Shown piece by piece: positions 43,557-51,349 of a stretch of DNA of 64,000 nt (its first letter is position 1; every line of letters begins with the position of its first letter). The stretch is taken from the NCBI RefSeq assembly GCF_018310695.1, contig NZ_JAGXCY010000001.1, positions 62,001 through 126,000 on the forward strand, written 5' to 3'. This DNA is from Paenibacillus sp. Marseille-Q4541. Its GTDB lineage: Bacteria; Bacillota; Bacilli; Paenibacillales; Paenibacillaceae. Under the pieces are notes generated by a model that was given only the letters and a program-made list of their open reading frames with translations, was not told the DNA's origin and made no database searches. Position numbers and translations under genes: made by a program.

Positions 43557-44105
43557 TTAACCCTTTTCAGGAGAAATGAATTGCTCTCGCCATAGATTTG
43601 TTTCCGTCATATGAAACCTTTGGATCAGTTCCTCCGGCAGTTCGGCATTCTTCCATTCTTTTAACTTCTTCAGCGCTTCAGAACTCCATTCCGAGCGTCT
43701 AATATCAGCTGACAGCAGTAAATGCCTAGACCCAATCCACTCATCCTCAGCAAGAAAACGAAGCATAAGCTGATTTACGTTACTCGTTCGATCCATTGAA
43801 AAAGAGGCAATACTGGCCATATCTATATAAATATCAGAAGGTACAATGGAGCTTCCCGTCACTTTCAGATCAAGAGTTAAGACGTTCTTGCTCCATTTCA
43901 CTTTACTTATAGGTGTATTCAAAGAAAGTTCATGTAGGACATCTACCAGATTTGTATCCGTCAGTGTAACTCGATCCCCTGGAGAGAACACTTCTTTAGA
44001 TTGCTCAGGATATTCTGAACCTTGTAATGTCACAAATGTTGATAATAGAACCGCTGCACCAATTGAGATGGATAGGACAAAGGGAATTATTCTTTTCTTT
44101 TTCAA
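43557..44105 (-). CDS. Unknown membrane-anchored protein between mtrB and hepS
   Basis: 182 residues. Basic start MKKKR and one hydrophobic segment (about 6-28, IIPFVLSISIGAAVLLSTFV) anchor it; the remaining 150 residues face outward and show alternating beta strands (VTLTDTNLVDVLHELSL; VLTLDLKVTG; DIYIDMASIASFSMDR) then helices. No known domain is recognised. TTG 44105 has GGAGG eight bases upstream. It lies after the mtrB terminator and 96 bases before hepS, where B. subtilis has no gene. Codon use looks like its neighbours. Role unknown. Confidence 0.75.
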   Translation of the reverse strand: MKKKRIIPFVLSISIGAAVLLSTFVTLQGSEYPEQSKEVFSPGDRVTLTDTNLVDVLHELSLNTPISKVKWSKNVLTLDLKVTGSSIVPSDIYIDMASIASFSMDRTSNVNQLMLRFLAEDEWIGSRHLLLSADIRRSEWSSEALKKLKEWKNAELPEELIQRFHMTETNLWREQFISPEKG

Positions 44106-44169
44106 TGGATAGACCTCCCGTCCTTCCTAGTGTGAACCTCAAACAGAAGGTCCATACCTCATTGTACAA

Positions 44170-44196
44170 CGAAAAAAAACAGGCTATGCCTGCTTT
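44170..44196 (-). terminator. Terminator after mtrB
   Basis: Minus strand GCAGGCATAGCCTG (CAGGC-ATA/TAT-GCCTG palindrome) followed by eight T. It should separate hup-mtrB from the downstream isoprenoid genes. Confidence 0.7.
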
Positions 44197-44237
44197 TTCA
44201 AATCTATCAGATGGTTTTCTACCATCTTTCGTTATTT

Positions 44238-44465
44238 CTATTGATCTGATTCAATGTTGCCGTGTTTCGTCATGACTTCGGCTTTACCGCGAATCTTGAT
44301 TGCAGATGTATGATCTGTAAATTGGGCGATGAGAACCTCACCCTTGTCAAGCTTCTCTGTATGATGGAATCTGGTATCGTGTCCCCGTGTCAAACCAATG
44401 ACATGAACACCATTTTCTTTTGCCTTGATTACGATATAATCACCGCTGTTAACCGGACCTTCCAT
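44238..44465 (-). CDS. mtrB: Trp RNA-binding attenuation protein (TRAP)
   Basis: 75 residues, the TRAP length. [20 protein letters not shown], then [15 protein letters not shown] and [16 protein letters not shown] match B. subtilis MtrB closely. The residues that hold tryptophan (Thr in GLTRGHDT, Thr/Ser in FTDHTSAI) and the Lys-Glu-Lys triad contacting GAG bases (E and K of EKLDKGE, K of IKIRG) are kept. Eleven subunits form a ring that binds (G/U)AG repeats when loaded with tryptophan. Its target is visible in this window at 34009-34078. Lies directly downstream of hup; folE, which precedes mtrB in B. subtilis, is absent here. No anti-TRAP gene was seen. Confidence 0.97.
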   Translation of the reverse strand: MEGPVNSGDYIVIKAKENGVHVIGLTRGHDTRFHHTEKLDKGEVLIAQFTDHTSAIKIRGKAEVMTKHGNIESDQ

Positions 44466-44488
44466 GCTCTTTCCCCCCTTCCTTATAA

Positions 44489-44519
44489 AAAGAAAAAAGC
44501 CGTGAACGAATTCACGGTC
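44489..44519 (-). terminator. Terminator after hup
   Basis: ACCGTGAA pairs with TTCACGG(C) around TTCG, followed by TTTTTTC on the minus strand. It lies between hup and mtrB, so mtrB receives transcripts by read-through or its own start. Confidence 0.75.
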
Positions 44520-44549
44520 TTTTCGATTACATAAGAGTATGTAGAAATC

Positions 44550-44822
44550 TTATTTGATTCCGTCTTTGAGCGCTTTACCTGGTTTAAAAGCAGGAATTTT
44601 GCTCGCTGGAATTTCGATTTCCTCACCTGTTTGCGGATTACGTCCTTTACGTGCAGAACGCTCGCGTACTTCAAAGTTACCAAAACCAACGAGTTGTACT
44701 TTGTCTCCATTTTGCAATGCTTCAGAAATTGCTTCAAATACGGCATCAACCGCTTTTGTCACATCTTTCTTAGCGAGTTCAGTAGATTCAGCTACTTGTG
44801 CGATCAGATCAGATTTATTCAA
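44550..44822 (-). CDS. hup: DNA-binding protein HU
   Basis: 90 residues, typical [29 protein letters not shown], the beta arm with [21 protein letters not shown], and the end [13 protein letters not shown]. It bends and compacts the nucleoid. Start is TTG 44822 with AGGAGG nine bases before it. Two candidate promoters stand upstream (45031-45003; 44876-44855). First gene of the hup-mtrB pair. Confidence 0.97.
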   Translation of the reverse strand: MNKSDLIAQVAESTELAKKDVTKAVDAVFEAISEALQNGDKVQLVGFGNFEVRERSARKGRNPQTGEEIEIPASKIPAFKPGKALKDGIK

Positions 44823-45195
44823 GTGTATTCACCTCCTGATTTATTATCCTAAGTGTTATACTTTGTTCCCGTTTTACCACAAAATATACATATAGTGACC
44901 TATTCCCAGTGAAAATGTTCATAGGGTATTACTTCTTCCGCAAGACACGATTTCATCTCTACTACTTTTTGAGAATCTATTTTCTTGAGCGGAACAAGGT
45001 TTATAGTAATACAGTCAGAACACAATTTCAAGTGGAATCAGCTCTATTTGACCAAAATTGATAAAAAGTCATGCTTAATAATGTTTAATATGGAACTCTT
45101 TTACTTATTTTTCTAGACCTTAAGACACACCAAATAACCGAAAGGGGATACCCTTACGGTTATTTTGGAGGTGAATCTATAGGCCAGATCATGAA
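44823..45195 (-). promoter_or_regulatory. 373-base gap: hup promoters and spoIVA terminator
   Basis: Promoter P1 for hup: TTGAAA (45031-45026), spacer 17, TACTAT (45008-45003), minus strand. A second weaker one: TTGTGG, spacer 16, TATAAC, ending about 35 bases before the ribosome site. The spoIVA terminator is at 45132-45168. No open frame of interest. Confidence 0.55.
45132..45168 (-). terminator. Terminator after spoIVA
   Basis: AATAACCGTAAGGG pairs with CCCCTTTCGGTTATT around TAT on the minus strand; the T-run is weak (TTATTT). Confidence 0.6.
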
Positions 45196-46674
45196 TTACA
45201 ATATTATTGCTATGAGTCCGCCAGAACCTTCGTTAATAATACGGCCAAGGGTTTCTTGCAGTTTATATCTGGCATTATCCGGCATCATAGCAATCTTTCC
45301 TTGAATTCCTTCCCTAACAATGGAGTGTAGGGAACGACCAAACATATCTGAATCCCATACCTTGATCGGGTCGTTTTCAAAGTCCTGCATGAGATATCGG
45401 ACGAGTTCTTCGCTCTGTTTCTCTGTACCTATAATCGGCGCAAATTCTGACTCTACATCTACACGGATCATATGAATAGATGGGGCTGTCGCTTTCAGTC
45501 TTACGCCAAATCTTGTACCTTGACGAATAAGTTCAGGCTCATCAAGGGCCATTTCTGCGAGGGAAGGAGCCGCGATTCCGTACCCTGTTGTTTTCACCAT
45601 TTCAAGCGCTTCTGCAAAACGATCGTATTCTTTTTTGGCGTGTGAAAATTCTTGCATGAGCTGTAAGAGATGATCTTTCCCTCTGATTTCAATTCCAACC
45701 ACTTCGTACAAAATTTGATCATATAGCTCATCTGGTGCATAGAGGTCAATTTCAGCAACACCTTGCCCCATATTCATTCCACTGAGTCCTGCTCGGTCAA
45801 TAAATTCATATTCCATGAACTGAGATACGACATGATCTACATCTCTCAGTCTGCGAATATCTTTTACTGTGTCACGTACGGAATTTTCATAGCTTGCACG
45901 GAGCCAATGGTTTTCATTAAGCACCATAACCCAGCTTGGTAAATTCACATTAACCTCATGAACCGGGAACTCATACAATACTTCACGAAGTACGCCAGTA
46001 ACATCTTCTTCTGTCATCGTTGCAGCACTAACCGTCATTACAGGAATATCATATTTCTCAGCGAGTTCGGCTCGAAGCTGCAATGCTTCTTCTCCTTTTG
46101 GCTTCGTGGAGTTGATGATGAGAACAAATGGTTTTCCTACTTCTTTTAGTTCAGCAATGACTCTCTCTTCCGATTCTACATAAGATTCGCGAGCAATCTC
46201 CGCAATCGTACCGTCTGTAGTTACCACGACTCCGAGTGTAGAATGCTCCTGAATAACTTTACGAGTACCAATCTCTGCAGCTTCTTGGAAAGGAATCGGC
46301 TCTTCAAACCATGGTGTAGAAATCATTCGAGGGCCATTTTCATCTTCATATCCTTTAGCACCCTCTACCGCATAACCAACACAATCTACAAGGCGAACAT
46401 TGACATCCAGGCCATCAGCTACTTTAATCTGCACCGCATTGTTAGGAACAAATTTAGGCTCTGTTGTCATGATCGTTTTGCCTGCAGCACTTTGCGGCAG
46501 CTCATCGACTGCTCGAATTCTGTCTGAATCACTTGTAATGTTAGGTAAAACAATAGTTTCCATAAAGCGTTTGATGAATGTTGATTTTCCTGTGCGAACT
46601 GCACCGACCACCCCGAGATAAATGTCTCCACCGGTTCGCTCGGCAATGTCTTTGAAAATGTCTACTTTTTCCAA
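45196..46674 (-). CDS. spoIVA: Stage IV sporulation protein A (spore coat ATPase)
   Basis: 492 residues, exactly the usual length. SpoIVA polymerises with ATP hydrolysis on the forespore surface as the base of the coat. Walker A GAVRTGKSTFIKRFME near residue 21-36; TMTTEPKFVPN, the sensor threonine region; VDCVGYAVEGAKGYEDE near 97; VVTTDGTIAEIARE and VLIINSTKPKG follow. The start is TTG 46674 (EKVDIFKDIAERTGG): AGGAGGGG is nine bases before it; a longer frame from 46695 covers the ribosome site. Two sigma-E-type promoters lie upstream. Confidence 0.97.
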   Translation of the reverse strand: MEKVDIFKDIAERTGGDIYLGVVGAVRTGKSTFIKRFMETIVLPNITSDSDRIRAVDELPQSAAGKTIMTTEPKFVPNNAVQIKVADGLDVNVRLVDCVGYAVEGAKGYEDENGPRMISTPWFEEPIPFQEAAEIGTRKVIQEHSTLGVVVTTDGTIAEIARESYVESEERVIAELKEVGKPFVLIINSTKPKGEEALQLRAELAEKYDIPVMTVSAATMTEEDVTGVLREVLYEFPVHEVNVNLPSWVMVLNENHWLRASYENSVRDTVKDIRRLRDVDHVVSQFMEYEFIDRAGLSGMNMGQGVAEIDLYAPDELYDQILYEVVGIEIRGKDHLLQLMQEFSHAKKEYDRFAEALEMVKTTGYGIAAPSLAEMALDEPELIRQGTRFGVRLKATAPSIHMIRVDVESEFAPIIGTEKQSEELVRYLMQDFENDPIKVWDSDMFGRSLHSIVREGIQGKIAMMPDNARYKLQETLGRIINEGSGGLIAIIL

Positions 46675-46870
46675 ATGAAATCCCCTCCTAAACATACTCC
46701 GAAGGAAAAATGCTAAAGAGCATCCGCTTCGTTTTCAATCAGAAGACGTTAATCCCTGCAACGGTAGAGCAGTTATAACGATTGCCCGGAAGTCGTCCGC
46801 CGCCGACAAATCACATTCTGATGAAAGAAAGATGAGCGGCGTAACTCGTACATGCTTTTGGACTAGTATC

Positions 46871-46900
46871 ATAGTATGTACATGACTGGCGCAGTATGAC
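46871..46900 (-). promoter_or_regulatory. Sigma-E-type promoter, spoIVA-proximal
   Basis: Minus strand GTCATACT (46900-46893), spacer 14, CATACTAT (46878-46871), very close to the sigma-E consensus. Leader of about 190 bases to spoIVA. Confidence 0.65.
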
Positions 46901-46986
46901 GTCTTTTATAAAATTTTTAGGCCGGACTCATCTTAGAGCACCATCATACACAGAAAATCCGTCACCTTCGCAGTCCATCCACACTA

Positions 46987-47016
46987 AATATATGAATGCT
47001 AGCTATCAAATATGAC
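46987..47016 (-). promoter_or_regulatory. Sigma-E-type promoter, spoIVA-distal
   Basis: Minus strand GTCATATT (47016-47009), spacer 14, CATATATT (46994-46987). Same geometry as the proximal one, 116 bases further upstream. The 406-base gap 46675-47080 holds these two promoters, the lipoprotein terminator at 47034-47066, and nothing else I can name. Confidence 0.6.
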
Positions 47017-47033
47017 GAAAGGATATCTAATAT

Positions 47034-47066
47034 ACAAAAAAACCGCCCCTTTAAGAAGGGACGGTG
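47034..47066 (-). terminator. Terminator after the YphF-like lipoprotein gene
   Basis: ACCGTCCCTT pairs with AAGGGGCGGT around CTTA, then seven T on the minus strand. Confidence 0.85.
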
Positions 47067-47080
47067 ATTCTATAGCGTTA

Positions 47081-47842
47081 TTAGGGCAACGATAAAACAG
47101 CCACCGGCTGAGCATCATGCCAAGTATACGGTAGAGATTTTACAGGTACAAAATGGGACGCTTCCGTCAAGTACACTCTCAGATCTTCTGCTGCCTGTGG
47201 CTTGATTTCTTTCCTTTCCATGAGCTGCATAATGTCAAAAGCATAGTCTGCATAAACCTTTCCCTCACTATCTATGATGTAAGGAATCGTTTCACCGGAA
47301 TACACACTTGCCAGATCATCCACCCTGTTACCAGAACTTTGAATGGCATCTGTATCCACTAAATGAATGTCCGGATAGATTTCTTCTTTCATTGGCCATG
47401 TTCCATGAGAGGCGTGATAGGAATCAACCAGACGCTGGACTTGAGTCACTTTTTGAACCGTAACTAGGTCCATCACTTTGACAATTGGATCCACATCTTC
47501 ATTTTGGACAAGAAAGTATGCGCTTCCGCCTCTCTCAAAAGCAGTCTTCGGTATATCGTCCAAATAGCCTCCATCTTCAAGTTTGCTCAGATCGATTCGA
47601 AATTTTTCATAGATCGGGACATCCTCTCCTGCAGTAACGATTGGCAGAATTCCTTGAGATTCCTGAAAAGCATCTAGAGCATTCTGGATTCGGGAGATAC
47701 TCCCATCATAATTCGTAACAGCGGCCTCCTTCGTTTCTCCTCCACCAGAATACATGCATCCAGTCAGTAATAACATCAGAACAGTGAAACCAGCATAATG
47801 GAAAATACGCCGTTTACATTCGGTCTTCAGTGCTTGCATCAT
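47081..47842 (-). CDS. Putative lipoprotein, YphF-like
   Basis: About 253 residues. The N-terminus has a basic part, the hydrophobic FTVLMLLL and a lipobox LTGC, so it should be anchored by lipid outside the membrane. The rest is soluble with two similar-looking units (YDGSISRIQNALDAFQESQGILPI; VQKVTQVQRLVDSYHASHGTWPM), an internal repeat. It follows ferredoxin and precedes spoIVA, the place of yphF in B. subtilis. The start is unsure: ATG 47842 (GGATGGG upstream) or ATG 47896, which overlaps the ferredoxin end. Function unknown. Confidence 0.75.
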   Translation of the reverse strand: MMQALKTECKRRIFHYAGFTVLMLLLTGCMYSGGGETKEAAVTNYDGSISRIQNALDAFQESQGILPIVTAGEDVPIYEKFRIDLSKLEDGGYLDDIPKTAFERGGSAYFLVQNEDVDPIVKVMDLVTVQKVTQVQRLVDSYHASHGTWPMKEEIYPDIHLVDTDAIQSSGNRVDDLASVYSGETIPYIIDSEGKVYADYAFDIMQLMERKEIKPQAAEDLRVYLTEASHFVPVKSLPYTWHDAQPVAVLSLP

Positions 47843-47889
47843 AGAAAAAGCCCATCCTTTATTAGAGTTTCGCTTTTTTTGCAAAGCTT

Positions 47890-48234
47890 CTACCATAGAT
47901 TATCTTCTTCTGCTTGTCTTTCCAGCTGCTTCCGAATAGCGGCTTTCAGCTTGTCCTCCGGAACTTGCACGGTAACCGATCCCTGTACAGTCGCCTGACA
48001 CGCTAGACGTGTGCCTTGGTCCACCCATGCTCCCAGCTTGTTTCGTTCTGCTCTGCCTGGTTTGCTCAAATGACAGCCTTCTCCGCCTGGAACTTCGACT
48101 TTACACATCATGCAACCAGCCTTACCTCCACACCTTGTAGGAATAGAAATGCCAGCTAGACGACTTGCCTGAAGCAGGGTTACTCCCGCTTTTACTTCAA
48201 TCTGTTTGCCACTTGGCAAAAATGTTACCTTCAT
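47890..48234 (-). CDS. [2Fe-2S] ferredoxin
   Basis: 114 residues. Beta-grasp fold: VTFLPSGKQIEVKAGVTLLQASRLAGI, then cysteines in RCGGKAGCMMC (C-x5-C-x2-C) near residues 34-43 and the last ligand in RLACQA near 79. A plant-type ferredoxin with an added helical C-terminal tail rich in Lys and Glu. It passes single electrons to unknown partners. ATG 48234 (MKVTFLP) is preferred; an earlier start adds ten residues without fold. Confidence 0.88.
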   Translation of the reverse strand: MKVTFLPSGKQIEVKAGVTLLQASRLAGISIPTRCGGKAGCMMCKVEVPGGEGCHLSKPGRAERNKLGAWVDQGTRLACQATVQGSVTVQVPEDKLKAAIRKQLERQAEEDNLW

Positions 48235-48304
48235 ACTTTTTTGACACCTGCCTCTATAGTTCATCTAGCTGTCTGCGGATCCATTACTGTATCCTTGCAA
48301 TAGT

Positions 48305-48877
48305 TTACAATTTTCTATCTAGGACGGTCTCCAGTTGCGCTACATGGTCATAAGACCAGACATTGCGGCTAATGAGTCTCCTTAATAGGGGGGCATGCAT
48401 ATCTATATCCTCATTCATTTTCCTAGCTATCGGAACATATCGATCTGCCCGTTTACGGAGTACGTTAAACAGCAGTTCATGACTCAGAGGCGTTATGCTG
48501 ATGGAATGACTGGATCCCGGCAATTTGTAAATGCCAGCATGAGGAACGAGAAACGCCGTATCTGTACGATAAAGCGAGCCAGCCGCACATATTTCAAAAC
48601 CTCCGGACAACTCCACAGATGCCTGCTCTATCTCATAATGGCTAAGTAAAGACGTATAGGTGCCGCTCCGATCAAGTCGCTGTTTATCCACTGAATATAC
48701 TATAGCCTGATTATGTAAATGTTTGGCCACCTCAAAGTCAGCATAAATATCAATATCGTTCGGTGGTTCTGTCAGTTCCACACCCTGCAACAACAGGCTA
48801 CAACTTCCTCCTAACAGCCACTTATATTGTTCTGGATCCCACACCTTGCCTAAGGCGTTTAAAGCTGTATCAAGCAC
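48305..48877 (-). CDS. Nucleotidyltransferase-like protein
   Basis: 190 residues. WLLGGSCSLLLQGVELTEPPNDIDIYADFE near residue 20-48 resembles the G-G-S...D-x-D start of the polymerase-beta nucleotidyltransferase fold (as in MNT/AbiEii-type proteins). The third acidic strand is not obvious, so it may be inactive or modified. GTG 48877 with GGAG upstream. No toxin-antitoxin partner is next to it; ferredoxin follows and yphE precedes. Substrate unknown. Confidence 0.6.
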   Translation of the reverse strand: MLDTALNALGKVWDPEQYKWLLGGSCSLLLQGVELTEPPNDIDIYADFEVAKHLHNQAIVYSVDKQRLDRSGTYTSLLSHYEIEQASVELSGGFEICAAGSLYRTDTAFLVPHAGIYKLPGSSHSISITPLSHELLFNVLRKRADRYVPIARKMNEDIDMHAPLLRRLISRNVWSYDHVAQLETVLDRKL

Positions 48878-48925
48878 TATATCATAACTCCAATCATAAG
48901 ATGAATTCGAACTCTTCCTCTAAAA

Positions 48926-49105
48926 TTACATAATGGACACGAGACCGCTGAGCAGTCCCACGAGCATAATTACGAAAGCAAGGAAAGATAAAACTCCTTT
49001 TATTATACCCTTAGTCTTAGCACGTGCAAAAGTAATCAAGAAAACAGACAGTCCCATTATAAGAATGGCGATAATTGAAAGCCACATCTTGTCCATTGCG
49101 TCCAT
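48926..49105 (-). CDS. DUF2768 small membrane protein (YphE-like)
   Basis: 59 residues with two membrane helices: WLSIIAILIMGLSVFLITFA and KGVLSFLAFVIMLVGLLSGLV, joined by the basic RAKTKGIIKG. This matches the small YphE/DUF2768 proteins and their place between spoIVA-yphF and gpsA. ATG 49105 has GGAGG seven bases upstream. Function unknown; in B. subtilis the gene sits in a sporulation neighbourhood. Confidence 0.75.
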   Translation of the reverse strand: MDAMDKMWLSIIAILIMGLSVFLITFARAKTKGIIKGVLSFLAFVIMLVGLLSGLVSIM

Positions 49106-49210
49106 AGTTCATCCTCCACCACACCTGCGATTCCAGGAAATATTGTTATTGTTTAGCCTTTCAGCTACGAATTATTATAGCATGAAAGATTCCCCAATCC
49201 TTCCTATAAA

Positions 49211-49257
49211 AAGAAAAAAAGAACAAAGAGTTTAGGCTAACGCCCATCTTTGTTCTT
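49211..49257 (-). terminator. Terminator after the spoVIF-like gene
   Basis: AAGAACAAAGA pairs with TCTTTGTTCTT around a 17-nt loop that can pair further; seven T follow on the minus strand. Confidence 0.8.
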
Positions 49258-49308
49258 CATTACAAGAAAAAGGAATACACCTCTTTCTCTTTCCAACCAA
49301 AATGTATC

Positions 49309-49587
49309 TTATTTCTTTTTCATCATCATTTTCATGATTGATTCCATATTGCTCGGATTCATTCCGCTTTTCTTGATTGCATTCACGATTTCTTGAATTG
49401 TTTCTTCACTGACAGGTATTTTCGCCATTGCAGAGACTTGCTTGATCAATGTTCTAAGCTGAGCCTCATTTTGCAATGTAGAAGGTTTCACCGTGCTGGC
49501 AAGTTTTTTCACTGCGCCTTCAGTGATGTTCTTCCCTGTCTTTTTGTTAATTGCATCTAGTGCATCCTTAGAGATGTGGTCTGCCAT
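49309..49587 (-). CDS. Stage VI sporulation protein F (SpoVIF/YjcC-like)
   Basis: 92 residues, soluble and helical. HISKDALDAINKKTGKNITEGAVKKLASTVKPSTLQNE and SEETIQEIVNAIKKSGMNPSNMESIMKMM agree with the SpoVIF family, needed for late coat assembly in B. subtilis. ATG 49587 has GGAGGGG upstream. A sigma-K-like promoter stands before it. In B. subtilis spoVIF lies elsewhere in the chromosome, so this may be a second family member or a moved gene. Confidence 0.75.
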   Translation of the reverse strand: MADHISKDALDAINKKTGKNITEGAVKKLASTVKPSTLQNEAQLRTLIKQVSAMAKIPVSEETIQEIVNAIKKSGMNPSNMESIMKMMMKKK

Positions 49588-49618
49588 TTATTCCCCTCCT
49601 CAAGACAAAAACTCAACA

Positions 49619-49646
49619 TATCTTATGAGCTGTCTTATAGAAGGGT
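49619..49646 (-). promoter_or_regulatory. Sigma-K-like promoter before the spoVIF-like gene
   Basis: AC (49646-49645), 17 bases, CATAAGATA (49627-49619) on the minus strand fits the AC...CATA-N3-TA sigma-K pattern; start of RNA about 20-25 bases before the ribosome site. Confidence 0.45.
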
Positions 49647-49683
49647 GATGGATACAAGCAAAATGAGGAAAGAGCCCAGCAGC

Positions 49684-50724
49684 CTATGTATGCCATTGCT
49701 CCCAAGTTTCGAGTTTCATAACTTCCATCTCTGTCTTGGGATCACGGCCCATAAGAGCCTCTACAGCTGTACGGCTGTCTTTACCTGTGAAAAGCACCTT
49801 ATATAACTGATCTGCAATGGGCATTTGTACATTGTACTTTTGTGATATTGCATGAGCTGCTTCCGTAGTACGGATTCCTTCAACTACCATTCCCATAGAA
49901 TCAAGGACCTCTTGTAGTGGTTTTCCTTGCCCTAGAGCGTAACCAGCGCGCCAATTACGACTATGCTTACTTGTTGCTGTCACGACTAAGTCCCCTACTC
50001 CTGCCAGTCCAGAGAAAGTCAGTGGGTTGGCACCCATCTCTACCCCTATTCTAGCAATTTCAGCGAGACCTCGAGTAATAATTGCTGCTTTCGCATTATC
50101 CCCAAAGCCAAGACCGTCTGACATCCCCGCACCAAGGGCGATTATATTCTTAAACGCACCTGCCAGCTCGACACCGATCTGATCCCGATTGGTATATACC
50201 CGAAAGTTAACATTCATGAACAAATCTCTTGCCAGGTTCGCAAGTTCATCATTTAATGAAGCCACCACGGTTGTCGTCGGTTTTTTCTTAACAACCTCTT
50301 CAGCATGACTTGGTCCGGAAAGTACGACAATATCCCCTTCAGGACAGCCTAGTTCCTCCGAAATCACAACGGACATACGTTTCAAACTCGAGGTTTCAAA
50401 TCCTTTGGTTGCATGTACAATAAGTGTTCCCTGTTTGTAAAAAGGTTGTAACTGCTGTACAACTGTACGCATCGCAGACGAAGGAGCGACGATAATAATC
50501 GCTTTACTATCTTCAACTGCTGTTTTCATATCACTTGTTGCCGTAATCCGTTCGGATAAAGTAATGCCGGGTAAATACCGAGCGTTAGTGTGCTGATCAT
50601 TAATCTCGGCAGCTTGCTCGGTACTTCGGGTCCACATGTACACATCAAGGCCATTGTCTGCAAGAACACTTGCGAGCGCAGTTCCCCAGCTTCCAGCTAC
50701 CAGTAACGTTACTTTGTTAGACAA
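49684..50724 (-). CDS. gpsA: Glycerol-3-phosphate dehydrogenase [NAD(P)+]
   Basis: 346 residues. GpsA reduces dihydroxyacetone phosphate to sn-glycerol 3-phosphate for phospholipids. N-terminal Rossmann strand KVTLLVAGSWGTALASVLADNG, in which the first glycine of the usual G-x-G is valine; HATKGFE near 110; SGPSHAEEVV near 140; the catalytic Lys in LAGAFKNIIALGAG near 190; and VATATSKHSRNWRAG near 250. TTG 50724 with GGGGGGAAA upstream, overlapping plsY by eight bases; PlsY uses its product. Confidence 0.96.
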   Translation of the reverse strand: MSNKVTLLVAGSWGTALASVLADNGLDVYMWTRSTEQAAEINDQHTNARYLPGITLSERITATSDMKTAVEDSKAIIIVAPSSAMRTVVQQLQPFYKQGTLIVHATKGFETSSLKRMSVVISEELGCPEGDIVVLSGPSHAEEVVKKKPTTTVVASLNDELANLARDLFMNVNFRVYTNRDQIGVELAGAFKNIIALGAGMSDGLGFGDNAKAAIITRGLAEIARIGVEMGANPLTFSGLAGVGDLVVTATSKHSRNWRAGYALGQGKPLQEVLDSMGMVVEGIRTTEAAHAISQKYNVQMPIADQLYKVLFTGKDSRTAVEALMGRDPKTEMEVMKLETWEQWHT

Positions 50725-51337
50725 CCCGGTTTCCCCCCTTCGTTGAACGAGATCCTAGTTTATTTTCTTCTCCATGTATCAGTTTTACGATGTTCGTCCG
50801 ATGTCTCCAGAAAGCAAGGATACAGATGATGAGACTGGACCAAAATAACGACCAAGGGTACAGAAGAATAAATAAGAACACAGGTGTTAAGAACACAAAA
50901 ATTAAAGAGCCAAGTGAAACGTATCTTGTCATCACAATACATAAAATCGCTATGATACCAGCATATAAAGCCGGCAAGAAACAAAGAGTTACGAGCACAC
51001 CAATAGCAGTCGCAATCCCTTTCCCTCCACGAAAACGGAAAAACACCGGCCAGTTATGGCCTACAATAGCCGCAACACCGCACAAAGCCGGGACCCATTC
51101 CGAATCTCCAGCAAGCCACTTGCCAATCCATATCGCAGCGACCCCTTTTGCGACGTCTAGTACAAGCACAAGAATAGCCGGGCCTTTTCCAAGAACCCGT
51201 AGCGTATTCGTTGCGCCTGCATTACCGCTGCCATGATCCCGTATATCAATGCCTTTTGTCAGCTTACCAAACAAAAAACTAAAGCTTACAGAACCCAGAA
51301 GATAGCTGATGATTATAGCCGTGATAGCGAAAATCAC
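50717..51337 (-). CDS. plsY: Acyl-phosphate:glycerol-3-phosphate acyltransferase PlsY
   Basis: 206 residues with five membrane helices. Motif 1 YLLGSVSFSFLFGK near residue 11, RDHGSGNAGATNTLRVLGKGPA near 35 and the phosphate loop RFRGGKGIATAIGV near 100 are kept. It acylates glycerol 3-phosphate from acyl-phosphate, the first step of phospholipid synthesis. GTG 51337 has GGGGAG upstream. Cotranscribed with gpsA and, upstream, der. Confidence 0.96.
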   Translation of the reverse strand: MIFAITAIIISYLLGSVSFSFLFGKLTKGIDIRDHGSGNAGATNTLRVLGKGPAILVLVLDVAKGVAAIWIGKWLAGDSEWVPALCGVAAIVGHNWPVFFRFRGGKGIATAIGVLVTLCFLPALYAGIIAILCIVMTRYVSLGSLIFVFLTPVFLFILLYPWSLFWSSLIICILAFWRHRTNIVKLIHGEENKLGSRSTKGGNRVV

Positions 51338-51349
51338 ATTGTTTCTCCC

